Assembly: GCA_910586245.1 (NCBI GenBank)
Contig: CAJUFY010000001.1
Span: 186,001 to 250,000 of the forward strand
Source of the DNA: an uncultured Christensenella sp.
GTDB taxonomy: Bacteria > Bacillota > Clostridia > Christensenellales > Borkfalkiaceae
Length of the DNA: 64,000 nucleotides
Direction of reading: 5' to 3'
Shown: positions 8,125 to 17,473 of the stretch, one piece after another
How the letters are laid out: every line of letters begins with the position of its first letter
Numbering within the stretch: the stretch's first letter is position 1
Notes under the pieces: generated by a model
What the model saw: only the letters and a program-made list of their open reading frames with translations
Databases searched by the model: none
Told to the model about the DNA's origin: nothing
Position numbers and translations under genes: made by a program

Positions 8125-9952
8125 AACAATACACCGCCCAATCCGCCGCGACTAGCACGGCGATGATCAGAAACCAAATCCAGATTTCGCTGAAAGTTCC
8201 GTCTTTTTTCTTATTTTCCGCTTCCCCTTGCAGGGAGAATGCTGCGTCCGTTACCGTCGTGGCGCGTTCCGCTTCGTTCAGAGAAGCGAACACGTGGTAT
8301 TCCCGTTCCGTTTCGCCCGAAAGCACGGCGATCGTATACGCGCCGACTTCGTTCAATGCGTAATCGGCAACGGGATTCGAACTGTCGAGATAGGTCACGC
8401 CGCCGAGCGGAGAAATCACGCGCACGCTGTCGAAAGAAGCGAGTACGTTCACCGTCATCGTATCCCCGCAGAGATAAGAAGTTTCGCTTACCACGTTGGG
8501 GAAAGTATAGTTTAAAAGATTTTCCACGAGTTGGGTAAAATCTGCGCGCTGCGTAAAGTTGGTATCGTTGAGCCCGAACGAGAACACCACTTCGCGGTTG
8601 CCGTAACCGTTCGTTCCCGTAAAGACCATCGGATTTCCGTCCAAAGAAAGGAGCGTCGTAAAATTGCGGTAAAGCCCGCACTTCACGTATTTGTTCACGT
8701 AAACCGTCTCTTTGCGGATTCCGTTCAACAGCGTCTTGACGACGGAAGCGCTCGAATTGGTGTACTGCAACACGCCCTTGTCGCCCGCAATCACTTCGCC
8801 CTGCACGGTAAAGCCCGATTCCGCAAGGCTGCTCTTCGGTTCGATAAACCACACCGCGCCGTCCGTCGGCATTTCGGCGGGCGTAAAGCGGTCGAATACG
8901 TACAGATCGTAACCGGAAATATCTTTGAATTTGTCGGTACGGTATACGTCGATCTTCGCGTTGTTTACCGAGGAAAGCACCGCGTTCCAGAAGAAAGGCG
9001 CGTCGCTCACGAGAATGGTTCTGAACGCGTTCTCGTAATCCAAATTGTAATAAACCGTTTCGTTGTCGAGCGCGAGCGCGTCGTCGTTTTGAATCGCTGC
9101 CTTCACCGATTGAAAGGATTCGATTTCGCAACTGAACTCGAAGGGCGCGGCTTCCAGTTTTTTCACGGATAACGTCTGCGTGAGCGTCCGGGAGGAATCC
9201 CCCCCGTCGACCGTTATTTCAAGTTCGAGTTCGGCATCGTTTTCGTAAGATACGACGGTGCCGGACACCGTTAAAATCCCCTCTTCGTGCGTGCAGACGA
9301 GGTCGGAAATTCCGTAATTTTCCTCGTGCGAGGAAACGGTGTAAAGCTTAATATTTTCCGTTTCGCCGTAAGATTTATCGGTGACGAGATAGGTTTTGAC
9401 CGAAGGATTTTCGTTGAAATATCCCTGTGCCGTACCGATCGCCGCCGCGGGATCGATCGCCGTAAAAGCGGGCGCGACGTTTTCCAAAAGCTTTACCGCG
9501 TATTCCTTGTCAGTTACTTCTTCGAACACGACTTCCGCGCCGCCGCCGAGATACACAAGGGTAAAATCGCTGCCTTCCGCGCTCTTGCCGATGACGTCCG
9601 CAATGTATTCTTTGCCGGCATCGAGCCGCGTTTTGCCCGCGTCCTGCACCATATTCATACTGCCCGATCCGTCGAGAATAAAGCAGTAGGAATCGGCAAC
9701 GCCGCGCAAAACGAACACGGGGTGCGCCAAAGCTACGGAAAGGAAGAGCACTGCGAAAATCTGCAAAATCAGACTCACGATGCCCGCCAGTTTGTTGATC
9801 GGGTTTTTGCGCTTTAAAAAGCGTTCGCTCAGCGTCCACAGATAAGTGGAAGAAATCACCTGTTCGGTGTATTTGTTTTTGATGATATAGATGAGAATGA
9901 GAATCGGGATTCCAATCAGTCCCAGCAATCCCAAAGGATATAACAGACTCAT
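8102..9952 (-). CDS. BatA-like membrane protein with VWA domain
   Basis: The protein has 616 residues. The N terminus MSLLYPLGLLGLIGIPILIL carries the BatA-type hairpin of two membrane segments (about 3-24 and 60-80). It continues into a VWA domain with the MIDAS-like DGSGSMN near residue 92. The middle is beta-rich with an amidotransferase-like stretch, and a last membrane helix (WIWFLIIAVLVAADWAVYC) closes the protein. It overlaps the DUF58 gene by four bases (ATGA) and the next VWA gene by 23, which indicates translational coupling. In known MoxR-DUF58-BatA clusters these proteins act together at the membrane in envelope or metalloprotein assembly, so a similar role is likely but unproven. 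A run of seven G (plus-strand C at 9199-9205) lies in the coding sequence. Confidence 0.85.
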   Translation of the reverse strand: MSLLYPLGLLGLIGIPILILIYIIKNKYTEQVISSTYLWTLSERFLKRKNPINKLAGIVSLILQIFAVLFLSVALAHPVFVLRGVADSYCFILDGSGSMNMVQDAGKTRLDAGKEYIADVIGKSAEGSDFTLVYLGGGAEVVFEEVTDKEYAVKLLENVAPAFTAIDPAAAIGTAQGYFNENPSVKTYLVTDKSYGETENIKLYTVSSHEENYGISDLVCTHEEGILTVSGTVVSYENDAELELEITVDGGDSSRTLTQTLSVKKLEAAPFEFSCEIESFQSVKAAIQNDDALALDNETVYYNLDYENAFRTILVSDAPFFWNAVLSSVNNAKIDVYRTDKFKDISGYDLYVFDRFTPAEMPTDGAVWFIEPKSSLAESGFTVQGEVIAGDKGVLQYTNSSASVVKTLLNGIRKETVYVNKYVKCGLYRNFTTLLSLDGNPMVFTGTNGYGNREVVFSFGLNDTNFTQRADFTQLVENLLNYTFPNVVSETSYLCGDTMTVNVLASFDSVRVISPLGGVTYLDSSNPVADYALNEVGAYTIAVLSGETEREYHVFASLNEAERATTVTDAAFSLQGEAENKKKDGTFSEIWIWFLIIAVLVAADWAVYCYEQYQLR

Positions 9953-10833
9953 TTCAGCACCCCCATTCCGACGAGTTTTTCAAAGAAAACGCGGGTAACC
10001 GAATCTTCGGAAGAAACCAGCATATAGTCCGCGCCCCGCGCCGCGCAGTAATCGCGGATTCTGCCCGTCGCATAGTCGAGCGCCTGTTTGTAAGCTTTCG
10101 CAATTTCGCGCGTAATGTTTTTGCGGTAGCTGCGTTCCACCGTTTCCGAATCGAAAAAGTGCATTTTGCCGCGCACTTTGGGATTGAGCTCCTCTTTCGA
10201 AAGCACCTGAATGCACAGGATATCCCGCTTTTTCGAAGCGAGATGATCGATCGCGCGCTCGTAATCGTTGTCCGTGAGAAAGTCGGAAATAATGACCGAC
10301 ATCCCGTCGCCGTAGCCCACGTTGGAGGGAAGAATGGCGTCGCTCAGATAACTGTCGCCGTCGAACTCAACTTCGTTGAGTTTGCCCACCGCACCCGTGT
10401 AAGCGTCTTTGCCCAAAAGCCCCGTAAACACGTCGTTCACGGTCTTGTCGCGCACGGCGTACACGGAAACTTTATCCATATCGTTCACGGAAAGGTAAGC
10501 GATCGTCGCGGCGATTTTCAGCGCCTGTTCGTCTTTCTTGCCCTTGCCGTACGCCATAGAACGGCTCGCGTCGACGTAGATCTTCGTGTGCATCTGCCGT
10601 TCGTCGTTGTACAGCTTCAAATAGAGTTTATCGAAACGCGCGTAGGCGTTCCAGTCGATTTTCGTAATGTCGTCGCCCGCGAGATAATCGCGGTAATCGG
10701 AAAATTCGCACGAAGAACCGAAGGTCTTGCTCTTGTGATTTCCACCGAACTGACCCGCCACGTTATTTTTTATGAGCATTTGCAAGGTTTCCACCTGTTG
10801 CAAAAATGCTTCGTCGATCACTAAATTCTTCAT
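9949..10833 (-). CDS. DUF58 domain protein
   Basis: The 294-residue protein matches the DUF58 family throughout. FSDYRDYLAGDDITKIDWNA (residues about 47-66) is the family signature, followed by a VWA-like fold with DASRSMAYG near residue 90 and VIISDFLTD further on. There is no membrane segment. DUF58 proteins nearly always sit beside MoxR ATPases and BatA-type VWA proteins, exactly as here: 23 bases after the MoxR gene and overlapping the BatA-like gene. The biochemical role of the family is poorly known. It probably links the cytoplasmic ATPase to the membrane VWA subunits. Confidence 0.92.
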   Translation of the reverse strand: MKNLVIDEAFLQQVETLQMLIKNNVAGQFGGNHKSKTFGSSCEFSDYRDYLAGDDITKIDWNAYARFDKLYLKLYNDERQMHTKIYVDASRSMAYGKGKKDEQALKIAATIAYLSVNDMDKVSVYAVRDKTVNDVFTGLLGKDAYTGAVGKLNEVEFDGDSYLSDAILPSNVGYGDGMSVIISDFLTDNDYERAIDHLASKKRDILCIQVLSKEELNPKVRGKMHFFDSETVERSYRKNITREIAKAYKQALDYATGRIRDYCAARGADYMLVSSEDSVTRVFFEKLVGMGVLK

Positions 10834-10856
10834 GCGATTAGGTTACTCTTCGTCTT

Positions 10857-11846
10857 TTATTTCGTTAATTTTTTGTTTTCTTCCACCAGCTGCCCGATCA
10901 CGTCGTCCACCGTAAGATGATCGTTGACCGCGGCGTAGTTGATCTTGATTCGGTGCCGCAGTACGGGGTATGCCAGCGCGTCGATATCCGCATAGGATAC
11001 GTTGTAGTTTCCGTTCATAAGCGCCCGCACCTTCGCGCAGGTTACGATCGCCTGCGCCGCACGCGGCGACGCGCCGTAACGGATGTATTTCTTCGCCGTC
11101 TGGGAAGTCTTTTCTAGCTCGGGATGCGTATTCGAAATCAGGTTGACCGCATACGAGAGCACCTCGTCGATAATCGGCACGCTCTTGGCAAGCTCGCGCA
11201 TTTCCAGAATGGTCTTGCCGTCGATGATCGCGGTTGCGTTCTCTTCCATCGTCGCCTGCGTCATGTTTACGATATCGGCAAGTTCGTCCGTTCCCGGGAA
11301 CTTCATGATGAGCTTAAACATGAAACGGTCCATCTGCGCTTCGGGAAGCGGATAAGTTCCGTCCTGCTCGATCGGGTTTTCCGTCGCCAGAACGAAGAAA
11401 GGTTCCGCCATCGCGTAAGTATCGTTGAGTACGGTAATTTTGTGCTCCTGCATTACCTCGAGCATCGCCGCCTGCGTCTTAGGGGTAGCGCGGTTAATTT
11501 CGTCCGCAAGAATGAGGTTTGCGAAAATCGGCCCCTTGCGGAACACCGTGTTCATTTTTCCGTCCGCGCCTTTTTCGATGACGTTGGTACCCGTCACGTC
11601 GGAAGGCATGAGGTCGGGCGTAAACTGAATACGGGAGAACGGCAGGGAAAGCGTTCTGCCCAGCGAGCGCACCAAACGGGTTTTGCCGACGCCCGGAACC
11701 CCTTCGAGCAATACGTTTCCGCCCGCGACGATCGCGGTGATCACGCCGTCGATGATGTCTTCCTGACCTACGACGTCCTTATGGAGTTCTTCCTTGATCT
11801 TTGCGATCGAGTGACTGAAACTTTTTACTTTTTCCAAATTATCCAT
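10857..11846 (-). CDS. MoxR family AAA+ ATPase
   Basis: The 329-residue AAA+ ATPase of the MoxR/RavA clade is a cytoplasmic chaperone-like enzyme that remodels or activates partner VWA proteins. Visible motifs are Walker A GVPGVGKTRLV (residues about 44-54), Walker B LILADEINRATPKTQAAMLE (about 111-130) and sensor ATENPIEQDGTYPLPEAQMD. The C-terminal lid domain is complete. The start at 11846 lies 17 bases after the preceding membrane-protein gene. Its partners are presumably the DUF58 and VWA proteins encoded immediately downstream. Confidence 0.95.
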   Translation of the reverse strand: MDNLEKVKSFSHSIAKIKEELHKDVVGQEDIIDGVITAIVAGGNVLLEGVPGVGKTRLVRSLGRTLSLPFSRIQFTPDLMPSDVTGTNVIEKGADGKMNTVFRKGPIFANLILADEINRATPKTQAAMLEVMQEHKITVLNDTYAMAEPFFVLATENPIEQDGTYPLPEAQMDRFMFKLIMKFPGTDELADIVNMTQATMEENATAIIDGKTILEMRELAKSVPIIDEVLSYAVNLISNTHPELEKTSQTAKKYIRYGASPRAAQAIVTCAKVRALMNGNYNVSYADIDALAYPVLRHRIKINYAAVNDHLTVDDVIGQLVEENKKLTK

Positions 11847-11863
11847 GTCGATTCTTCCTGAAT

Positions 11864-13429
11864 TTATTTTTCCGTTTCCGGTTCTTTACTTCCGCCGAGC
11901 AGTCGGTCGAAATATTCGAGCAATATTTTCTTCTGCGATTCGGTGAGATCTCCGCTATCGGCAAGTTCCTGCGCGATTCTGAAATAGTAGTCCACCACTT
12001 CGCCGTACTTGATATATCCGCCGAAATCGGGGTCGTAAATTTCTTCGTCGCTGCCGTATTGCAGATCGCCGTCGCCGTAGCCGCCCGGATTGGTTCCGGG
12101 ATCGGGTTCGCCCGTTTCGGGATCGTCGCCCCCCTGCACCCGCGGCGGAATCGCAAGAAGGGCGGGCAGTTCGCCCGGATCGATTGCAAAGATTTCGGCA
12201 AGTCTTGCGGGAACGAATTCGTCGATCATGCAGTTGTACGCCTGCACGCAGAGCGCGTCCCCCGCAGCTTCGGCAAACGCGTCGACCGCCGTATCCAACC
12301 GTGCGCGCACTTTGGAAGCGGAAGAGGTTTCGAGCATACTTTCCGCTTCCGTCAGCGCGTTCCCCAGAGCGATCGCACCGCCGTGCAGCGCGTCCCCGTC
12401 ACCTTCGCCGAGCGAAGACAACGCGCCTTCCGTTCCCTGTTTTAATCCGCCGAGGACGTCGCGCAACCCGTCGCCGCCCAGATCGGTATAACTTTCTTTT
12501 ACTTTTTTCAGCGTTTCCGCAAGCGACGCGTCCATTTTACCGAGTTCTTCGGTATTTTCGCCCGTGAGGTCGCGCCAAGCGGATTCCACGTTATTGATCG
12601 AACCGAACCCCGTTTGCAAGGAACGGTAAATCGCAATACCCGTTGCAATTGCGTCCGAAACTTGTTTCGTGCGTTCGTCTGCGGCAAACGCGTCCCCGAT
12701 CCGTTTATAGCTGTTCACGCTGACGACGAACGCATCCACCGAAGAAACCGCGGCGGAAACCTGCATCTTCATCACGCTCTTTTTTTCCGTTTCCCGTAAC
12801 TGTGCAAGAAGCGTTTCCAGAACGCCTTTCACGGAAGATTTCAATCCGTTTTCAAGACGGGAGTCTTCGATTTCCGCAATCATCTGTTCGAGAGAAGAAA
12901 TCTGCCAGGGCGTGATCGCAAATGCGTCCCCGTCCGGCGAGGGCGGCTGAATCGGCGTCTTCTTCCCTTGAAAAGGAAGCGCGACCGCCGTTACGAAGAC
13001 GGCAACCGACAATAAAAACGCTGTGATCACGTACCAAAGTTTTTTGCAAACCTCTTTGAAACTGCGTTTGGGTAGCGCGCCGAGCTTTTCCGCCGCGTCC
13101 TGCCGCTGCAATTCGATCATGTCGCCCGAATCTTCGCGGTAGGCGACCATCGTCTGAACTTTTTCGTCGAGCCCGTATTCGCCGTCGAGATGCCGCGCAA
13201 GCCGCGCGTCGTTCCTGTGAAAGGCGAAGAAGAGCGGAATCCCCGCAAGCAGCGCCGCGCCGATTCCGATGATAACGTAGTACCAGGGGGCGATCGCGAT
13301 TTTGCTCAGCTTCAGCGCAAGGAGCACCGCGCCCGAAGACAGCAATCCCGCGGAAAGCCCCAGCGCCGCGCTCTTAATCAGCGCCGACTGCAAATACTTT
13401 TTTTTCAGTTGTTTGAAAGTTTCGCTCAT
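11864..13429 (-). CDS. DUF4175-like membrane protein, first gene of the MoxR operon
   Basis: The 521-residue protein has three membrane segments: two near residues 20-65 (including YYVIIGIGAALLAGIPLFF) and one near residues 123-145 (VITAFLLSVAVFVTAVAL). A long, mostly helical and acidic region then carries alternating Glu/Lys/Leu that suggests coiled coils. A Gly/Asp/Pro-rich acidic linker near residues 440-465 precedes a short helical C terminus. The layout resembles the DUF4175-type proteins found next to MoxR/DUF58 genes, but I cannot confirm the family by eye. It heads the operon directly behind a promoter at 13506-13534 and has only a weak ribosome-binding site. Function is unknown. Confidence 0.7.
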   Translation of the reverse strand: MSETFKQLKKKYLQSALIKSAALGLSAGLLSSGAVLLALKLSKIAIAPWYYVIIGIGAALLAGIPLFFAFHRNDARLARHLDGEYGLDEKVQTMVAYREDSGDMIELQRQDAAEKLGALPKRSFKEVCKKLWYVITAFLLSVAVFVTAVALPFQGKKTPIQPPSPDGDAFAITPWQISSLEQMIAEIEDSRLENGLKSSVKGVLETLLAQLRETEKKSVMKMQVSAAVSSVDAFVVSVNSYKRIGDAFAADERTKQVSDAIATGIAIYRSLQTGFGSINNVESAWRDLTGENTEELGKMDASLAETLKKVKESYTDLGGDGLRDVLGGLKQGTEGALSSLGEGDGDALHGGAIALGNALTEAESMLETSSASKVRARLDTAVDAFAEAAGDALCVQAYNCMIDEFVPARLAEIFAIDPGELPALLAIPPRVQGGDDPETGEPDPGTNPGGYGDGDLQYGSDEEIYDPDFGGYIKYGEVVDYYFRIAQELADSGDLTESQKKILLEYFDRLLGGSKEPETEK

Positions 13430-13505
13430 GTTATCTTTTTTTACAAATTATGAATATTTTATAGATTTATAAATTTTTTCTCGGCATAATTCTATATTTT
13501 TATAC

Positions 13506-13534
13506 ATTTTATCATAAATTCTTCCGAATTGCAA
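13506..13534 (-). promoter_or_regulatory. promoter of the MoxR/VWA/lipoprotein operon
   Basis: TTGCAA (13534-13529), a 17-base spacer and TAAAAT (13511-13506) lie on the minus strand. The leader of about 70 bases to the start at 13429 is extremely A/T-rich and has no good Shine-Dalgarno sequence. The surrounding 271-base gap between recG and this operon otherwise holds only the recG terminator. Confidence 0.65.
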
Positions 13535-13656
13535 ATGAAATAGGGTTGCGTTTTACTTATATCATATAAAAAAACCGCTTATAGCCGAAAAACGCCGAGG
13601 AAACGGTTGCGTTTATTTCCAATTCACGGCAATTTTGCATAAATACGGAAAATACG

Positions 13657-13687
13657 AAAAAACCGCAGGACGGCAGCCCGCGGTTTT
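13657..13687 (-). terminator. rho-independent terminator of recG
   Basis: AAAACCGC (13659-13666) pairs with GCGGTTTT (13680-13687). Read on the minus strand it ends in a run of T. It sits 14 bases past the recG stop. Confidence 0.8.
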
Positions 13688-13700
13688 GCAAACGAAAAAT

Positions 13701-15704
13701 TCAGTTGAGCACGACGTCTTTCAAACTTTCGTACTTTTTCATGGCGGCGGTTTTGATCGCGCCGAAATTCAATCTCCGCTCGAACGCTTCGTCCGCAAGC
13801 TTTTTCGCCAAAAAGATTACGTCCGTCGAATAGCGCAGATTTTTTACGTCCGTCAAAAACTTTCCGCTCTGACGGGTGCCGAGGAAGTCGCCGCTCCCGC
13901 GCAGTTCGAGATCCTTTTCGGCAAGCTTGAACCCGTCCGACGTTCCTTTTAATACCTGCAAGCGTTCGAGCGCCGTTTCGCTACCCGATCCGACCAACAG
14001 AAAGCACCAGCTCTTTTCGCTGCCGCGCCCCACGCGCCCGCGCAACTGGTGCAGCTGCGAAAGCCCGAATCGTTCGGCGTTGTAAATCACCATGATCGTC
14101 GCGTCGGGCACGTCAATCCCGACTTCGATCACCGTCGTCGCCACGAGGCAGTCGTACTCCTTCCGTTTGAACGCCGCCATGATTTCCGACTTTTCCTTTT
14201 CTTTCATGCGCCCGTGCAACAGCGCGAAACGCACGTCGGGCAATCGGTTTTTCAGTTCGTCGAACAATTCCGTTACCGAGGTAACCTGCCCTTCGTCGTC
14301 CTCGATTTTCGCGCAGACGAAATAAGCCTGTTTGCCCGCGCGCACCTCTTTGCGGATATACGCAAGCATATCGTCGTACTTGCGTTCGGGAATGACGGAA
14401 GTCGTAATTTCCTGCCGTTCTTTGGGCTTATCGGCGATCACCGTCACGTCCAGATCACCGTAAAAGATTAAGGATAGGGTGCGCGGAATCGGCGTTGCCG
14501 ACATTACCAATACGTCCGGATCGTCGCCCTTTTCACTCAATATATTGCGTTGCGCGACGCCGAACCGATGCTGTTCGTCGCACACGCAAAAGGCAAGATT
14601 GCGAAACGAAACGTCCGCCTGCAATACGGCGTGCGTTCCGCACAGAATTTCGATTTCCCCCGCCGCGAGCGCGCTTTTTATTTCCCGTTTTTCCTTTGCC
14701 GAACAGCCGCCCGCAAGGTAACCCACGCGGCATTCGGGGAACGTTTTGCAAAGCAGGGCGTAGTTCTGCGCAGCAAGCAATTCGGTCGGCGAGAGGTAAA
14801 CCGCCTGATACCCGCTCTTGACCGCCATAAAAATTCCCGTCAGCGCAACCGCCGTCTTTCCGCTGCCCACGTCGCCCTGCAGCAAACGGTTCATGCGTAC
14901 GGGCGAAGTCACGTTTTCGTAGATCGCGCGCACGGCGGCTTTCTGCCCCTCCGTAAACGAAAAAGGAAACCGTTTCAGAAATTCCGCGATGTCACGCTCG
15001 CTTACGCGATACTTTTTCAGGCGCGCGTCGTTGCGATCGCCCTTAATCAGTTTGAAGGCGGAAAGCAGCGTAAAATACTCTTCGAGCGCAATCCGTTCGC
15101 TCGCGCGGCGCAATTCTTCCTGCGATTTCGGCGCGTGAACGCCGTAAAACGCCTCTTTTAGCGGAAACAACGCGTATTTTTGCTGCAATTCGGGCGGAAT
15201 GACCGAAACGAACGTTTCCCCGCGCAACGCTTCCGTCACGGCGCCGCGCAGTATCTTTTGCGTGAGCGCGCCCTTTAACGGATATACGGGCACCAGCCCC
15301 TTCAACCGCGCGTTTTTATCGAGCGGCTCGAACGAAGGATTCACCAAAGAAACATGCCCGTAACGGTTCTGCACCCGCCCGTAAAAGAGATACTCCCCCG
15401 CCTTTAAACGGGGCGCAAGATAGGGCATGTTGAACCACACGGCGGAAAACGTATCGCCGTTTTGTTTCAGCCAGGCGCGCACCAGCTTGATTCTGCCCGT
15501 ATACCGCACAGGATCGACGGAAACGAGCCTGCACGCCACGAGCGCGGTATCGTTGTGATAAAGATCGCGCACCGAAGCGCGCGCGGTCATATCCAGATAC
15601 GCGCGCGGATAATAGCGCACCAGATCGGCGGTGTCCGCAATGCCGATTTTTAAAAAATCTTTCGCGCGTTTTTCGTTCATGCCGCGCAAATTTGAAAGTT
15701 TCAC
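13701..15704 (-). CDS. recG: ATP-dependent DNA helicase RecG
   Basis: The 667-residue RecG is close to the usual length of about 680. It drives branch migration and reversal of stalled replication forks. The N-terminal wedge/OB region starts with MKLSNLRGMNEKRAKDFLKI. The helicase core has Walker A QGDVGSGKTAVA near residue 278, the DEQH box (CDEQHRFGV) near 375, motif III MSATPIPRTL and motif VI with HQLRGRVGRG. The C terminus is complete. It follows fakA with its own intervening hairpin at 15744, and the same neighbours (yloU-yloV-recG) occur in Bacillus. Confidence 0.97.
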   Translation of the reverse strand: MKLSNLRGMNEKRAKDFLKIGIADTADLVRYYPRAYLDMTARASVRDLYHNDTALVACRLVSVDPVRYTGRIKLVRAWLKQNGDTFSAVWFNMPYLAPRLKAGEYLFYGRVQNRYGHVSLVNPSFEPLDKNARLKGLVPVYPLKGALTQKILRGAVTEALRGETFVSVIPPELQQKYALFPLKEAFYGVHAPKSQEELRRASERIALEEYFTLLSAFKLIKGDRNDARLKKYRVSERDIAEFLKRFPFSFTEGQKAAVRAIYENVTSPVRMNRLLQGDVGSGKTAVALTGIFMAVKSGYQAVYLSPTELLAAQNYALLCKTFPECRVGYLAGGCSAKEKREIKSALAAGEIEILCGTHAVLQADVSFRNLAFCVCDEQHRFGVAQRNILSEKGDDPDVLVMSATPIPRTLSLIFYGDLDVTVIADKPKERQEITTSVIPERKYDDMLAYIRKEVRAGKQAYFVCAKIEDDEGQVTSVTELFDELKNRLPDVRFALLHGRMKEKEKSEIMAAFKRKEYDCLVATTVIEVGIDVPDATIMVIYNAERFGLSQLHQLRGRVGRGSEKSWCFLLVGSGSETALERLQVLKGTSDGFKLAEKDLELRGSGDFLGTRQSGKFLTDVKNLRYSTDVIFLAKKLADEAFERRLNFGAIKTAAMKKYESLKDVVLN

Positions 15705-15743
15705 AAAATTGAATTTCCGTTAAATAATTTTCAATATATTATA

Positions 15744-15765
15744 AAAGAGCGGTTTCCCGCTCTTT
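15744..15765 (-). terminator. hairpin terminator between fakA and recG
   Basis: AAAGAGCGG pairs with CCGCTCTTT around a short loop. On the minus strand the stem is followed by TTTTATAAT. It lies 15 bases past the fakA stop. The same A/T stretch could serve as a recG -10 box (TATAAT at 15743-15738), but no convincing -35 is visible. Confidence 0.65.
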
Positions 15766-15779
15766 CGCGTTTTTTCATT

Positions 15780-17432
15780 TTACTCCAACGAAAGGAGGTA
15801 ATAATACACGGGCTGACCGCCGTTATGGAAGTCTACGTCGCAATCGGGGAAGGCTTCCCGTACCTTGCCCGAAAGCGCCTCGGCGTCCTCTTCTTTTACA
15901 CCGTCACCGTAATAGAGGGTAATGACCTCGTGCGAATCGTCTTTCAGCTTGTCGAGCAACTTCAAAACGGTATCGTCGATATTGTCGCTCTTTGCAAGAA
16001 TCTTTTTATCGTCGAGCCCGATGATATCCCCTTCCTTGATGCTGAACCCGTTCACGTTGGTGGTGCGCACCGCGTGCGTCACCTGTCCCGCGCGCACGTT
16101 GTCGAGCGCATGAATCATGTTCGTCTTGTTCTCTTCGGCGCTCGCTTCGGGGCTGAACGACAGCGCCGCCGCAAACCCCTGCGGAATATTCTTGGTGGGA
16201 ATGACGTGAATCGTGCGGTTTTCCACAAGCGCTTTCGCCTGTTCCGCCGCAAGAATAATGTTTTTGTTGTTGGGGAATACGAACACGTTTTCCGCATTGA
16301 TCTTCTGCACCGCGTTCGCGATGTCGGATGCGGAAGGATTCATCGTCTGCCCGCCCTCGATCACGCGGTCTACGAACAAATCTTTGAAAATTTCGGCGAT
16401 TCCCTCGCCCGCGCAGATGGCGAGCATGCCCTGATCCTTCTTTTCCGCCTCGATCTTCGCCTTTAAAGCACGGTTCTGTTCGAGCATATTTTCGATCTTC
16501 GGGCGGTCGAGTTCGCCCAGCTCCAAAGCATACGTCAGCGCAACGCCGGGGCAGTTGGTGTGCACGTGAACTTTAATGAGTTCCAGATCGCCGATACAGA
16601 TGACGCTGTCGCCGATCGCCATTAAATTTTCGCGCAATTTATCGATATCGGCGAGCGTGGTGCTCTTTTTTAAGTTGATTACGAAAAATTCCGTACAGTA
16701 AGCGAACTGGATTTCGCCCAGATCCATATTGATGATATCGGAATTGTCGCCGAAGTCCGCATCGGAAGCGCCCGCCTGGTTCGCGGCTTCCGTCTGTACT
16801 TCGGAAACGATTTCCTCGTTCGTGAGCGCGGCAAGGAATCCGCGCATAATCGTCATAAGCCCTACGCCGCCCGAATCGACGACGCCCGCCTTCTTTAAAA
16901 CGGGAAGCAGTTCGGGCGTTTTGGCAAGCGCCCTGTCGCCCTCTGCGATGATCGCAGGCAGGAAGGTTTCGAAATCGCGGTGTTTACCCGCGTTTTTTAC
17001 AGCAAATTCGCTCATCATGCGCACGACGGTTAAAATCGTGCCCTCTTTGGGAATGGCAACCGCGTTATAAGCGACTTTTGTGCCCGATTCCATCGCTTTT
17101 GCAAAAGTTTTGGTATCCGCTTCCGTCTTGCACGAACGCAGAACGGAACAAATCCCGCGGAAAATCTGGGAAAGGATTACCCCCGAATTGCCGCGCGCGC
17201 CGCGCAGCGCGCCCTTGGAAACGAGGTCGCAAACTGCGGTAAAATCGTTCGCGGCGGAAGCGTTCAGCTCTTTCACCGCCGACTGCATCGTAAGCGACAT
17301 ATTCGTCCCCGTATCGCCGTCGGGCACGGGGAACACGTTCAGCGCGTCTACCTTCGCGCGGTTATTTTCCAACATTTTCGCCCCGACCAGAACCATCTTC
17401 CGGAACGCGGCGCTATTTATCGATTTCTGCAT
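15780..17432 (-). CDS. fakA: fatty acid kinase catalytic subunit FakA (YloV family, DhaL domain)
   Basis: The 550-residue protein phosphorylates exogenous fatty acids held by a FakB binding protein and feeds them to phospholipid synthesis. The N-terminal DhaL nucleotide-binding domain carries FPVPDGDTGTNMSLTMQSAV (residues about 31-50), RGARGNSGVILSQIFRG and DSGGVGLMTIMRGFLAAL. A middle domain and a C-terminal DegV-like region ending YYYLLSLE follow, the normal YloV architecture. It sits 41 bases downstream of the Asp23-family gene, the usual yloU-yloV pair. A GGAG lies upstream of the start. Confidence 0.92.
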   Translation of the reverse strand: MQKSINSAAFRKMVLVGAKMLENNRAKVDALNVFPVPDGDTGTNMSLTMQSAVKELNASAANDFTAVCDLVSKGALRGARGNSGVILSQIFRGICSVLRSCKTEADTKTFAKAMESGTKVAYNAVAIPKEGTILTVVRMMSEFAVKNAGKHRDFETFLPAIIAEGDRALAKTPELLPVLKKAGVVDSGGVGLMTIMRGFLAALTNEEIVSEVQTEAANQAGASDADFGDNSDIINMDLGEIQFAYCTEFFVINLKKSTTLADIDKLRENLMAIGDSVICIGDLELIKVHVHTNCPGVALTYALELGELDRPKIENMLEQNRALKAKIEAEKKDQGMLAICAGEGIAEIFKDLFVDRVIEGGQTMNPSASDIANAVQKINAENVFVFPNNKNIILAAEQAKALVENRTIHVIPTKNIPQGFAAALSFSPEASAEENKTNMIHALDNVRAGQVTHAVRTTNVNGFSIKEGDIIGLDDKKILAKSDNIDDTVLKLLDKLKDDSHEVITLYYGDGVKEEDAEALSGKVREAFPDCDVDFHNGGQPVYYYLLSLE

Positions 17433-17473
17433 GAATTATATTCTCCAAAATGTAAAAAACAACGGAGACGGAG

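Noticed and set aside
13566..13611. Possible second hairpin between recG and the MoxR operon
   Set aside because: The arms (AACCG and CGGTT) are too short and the loop too long for a convincing structure.
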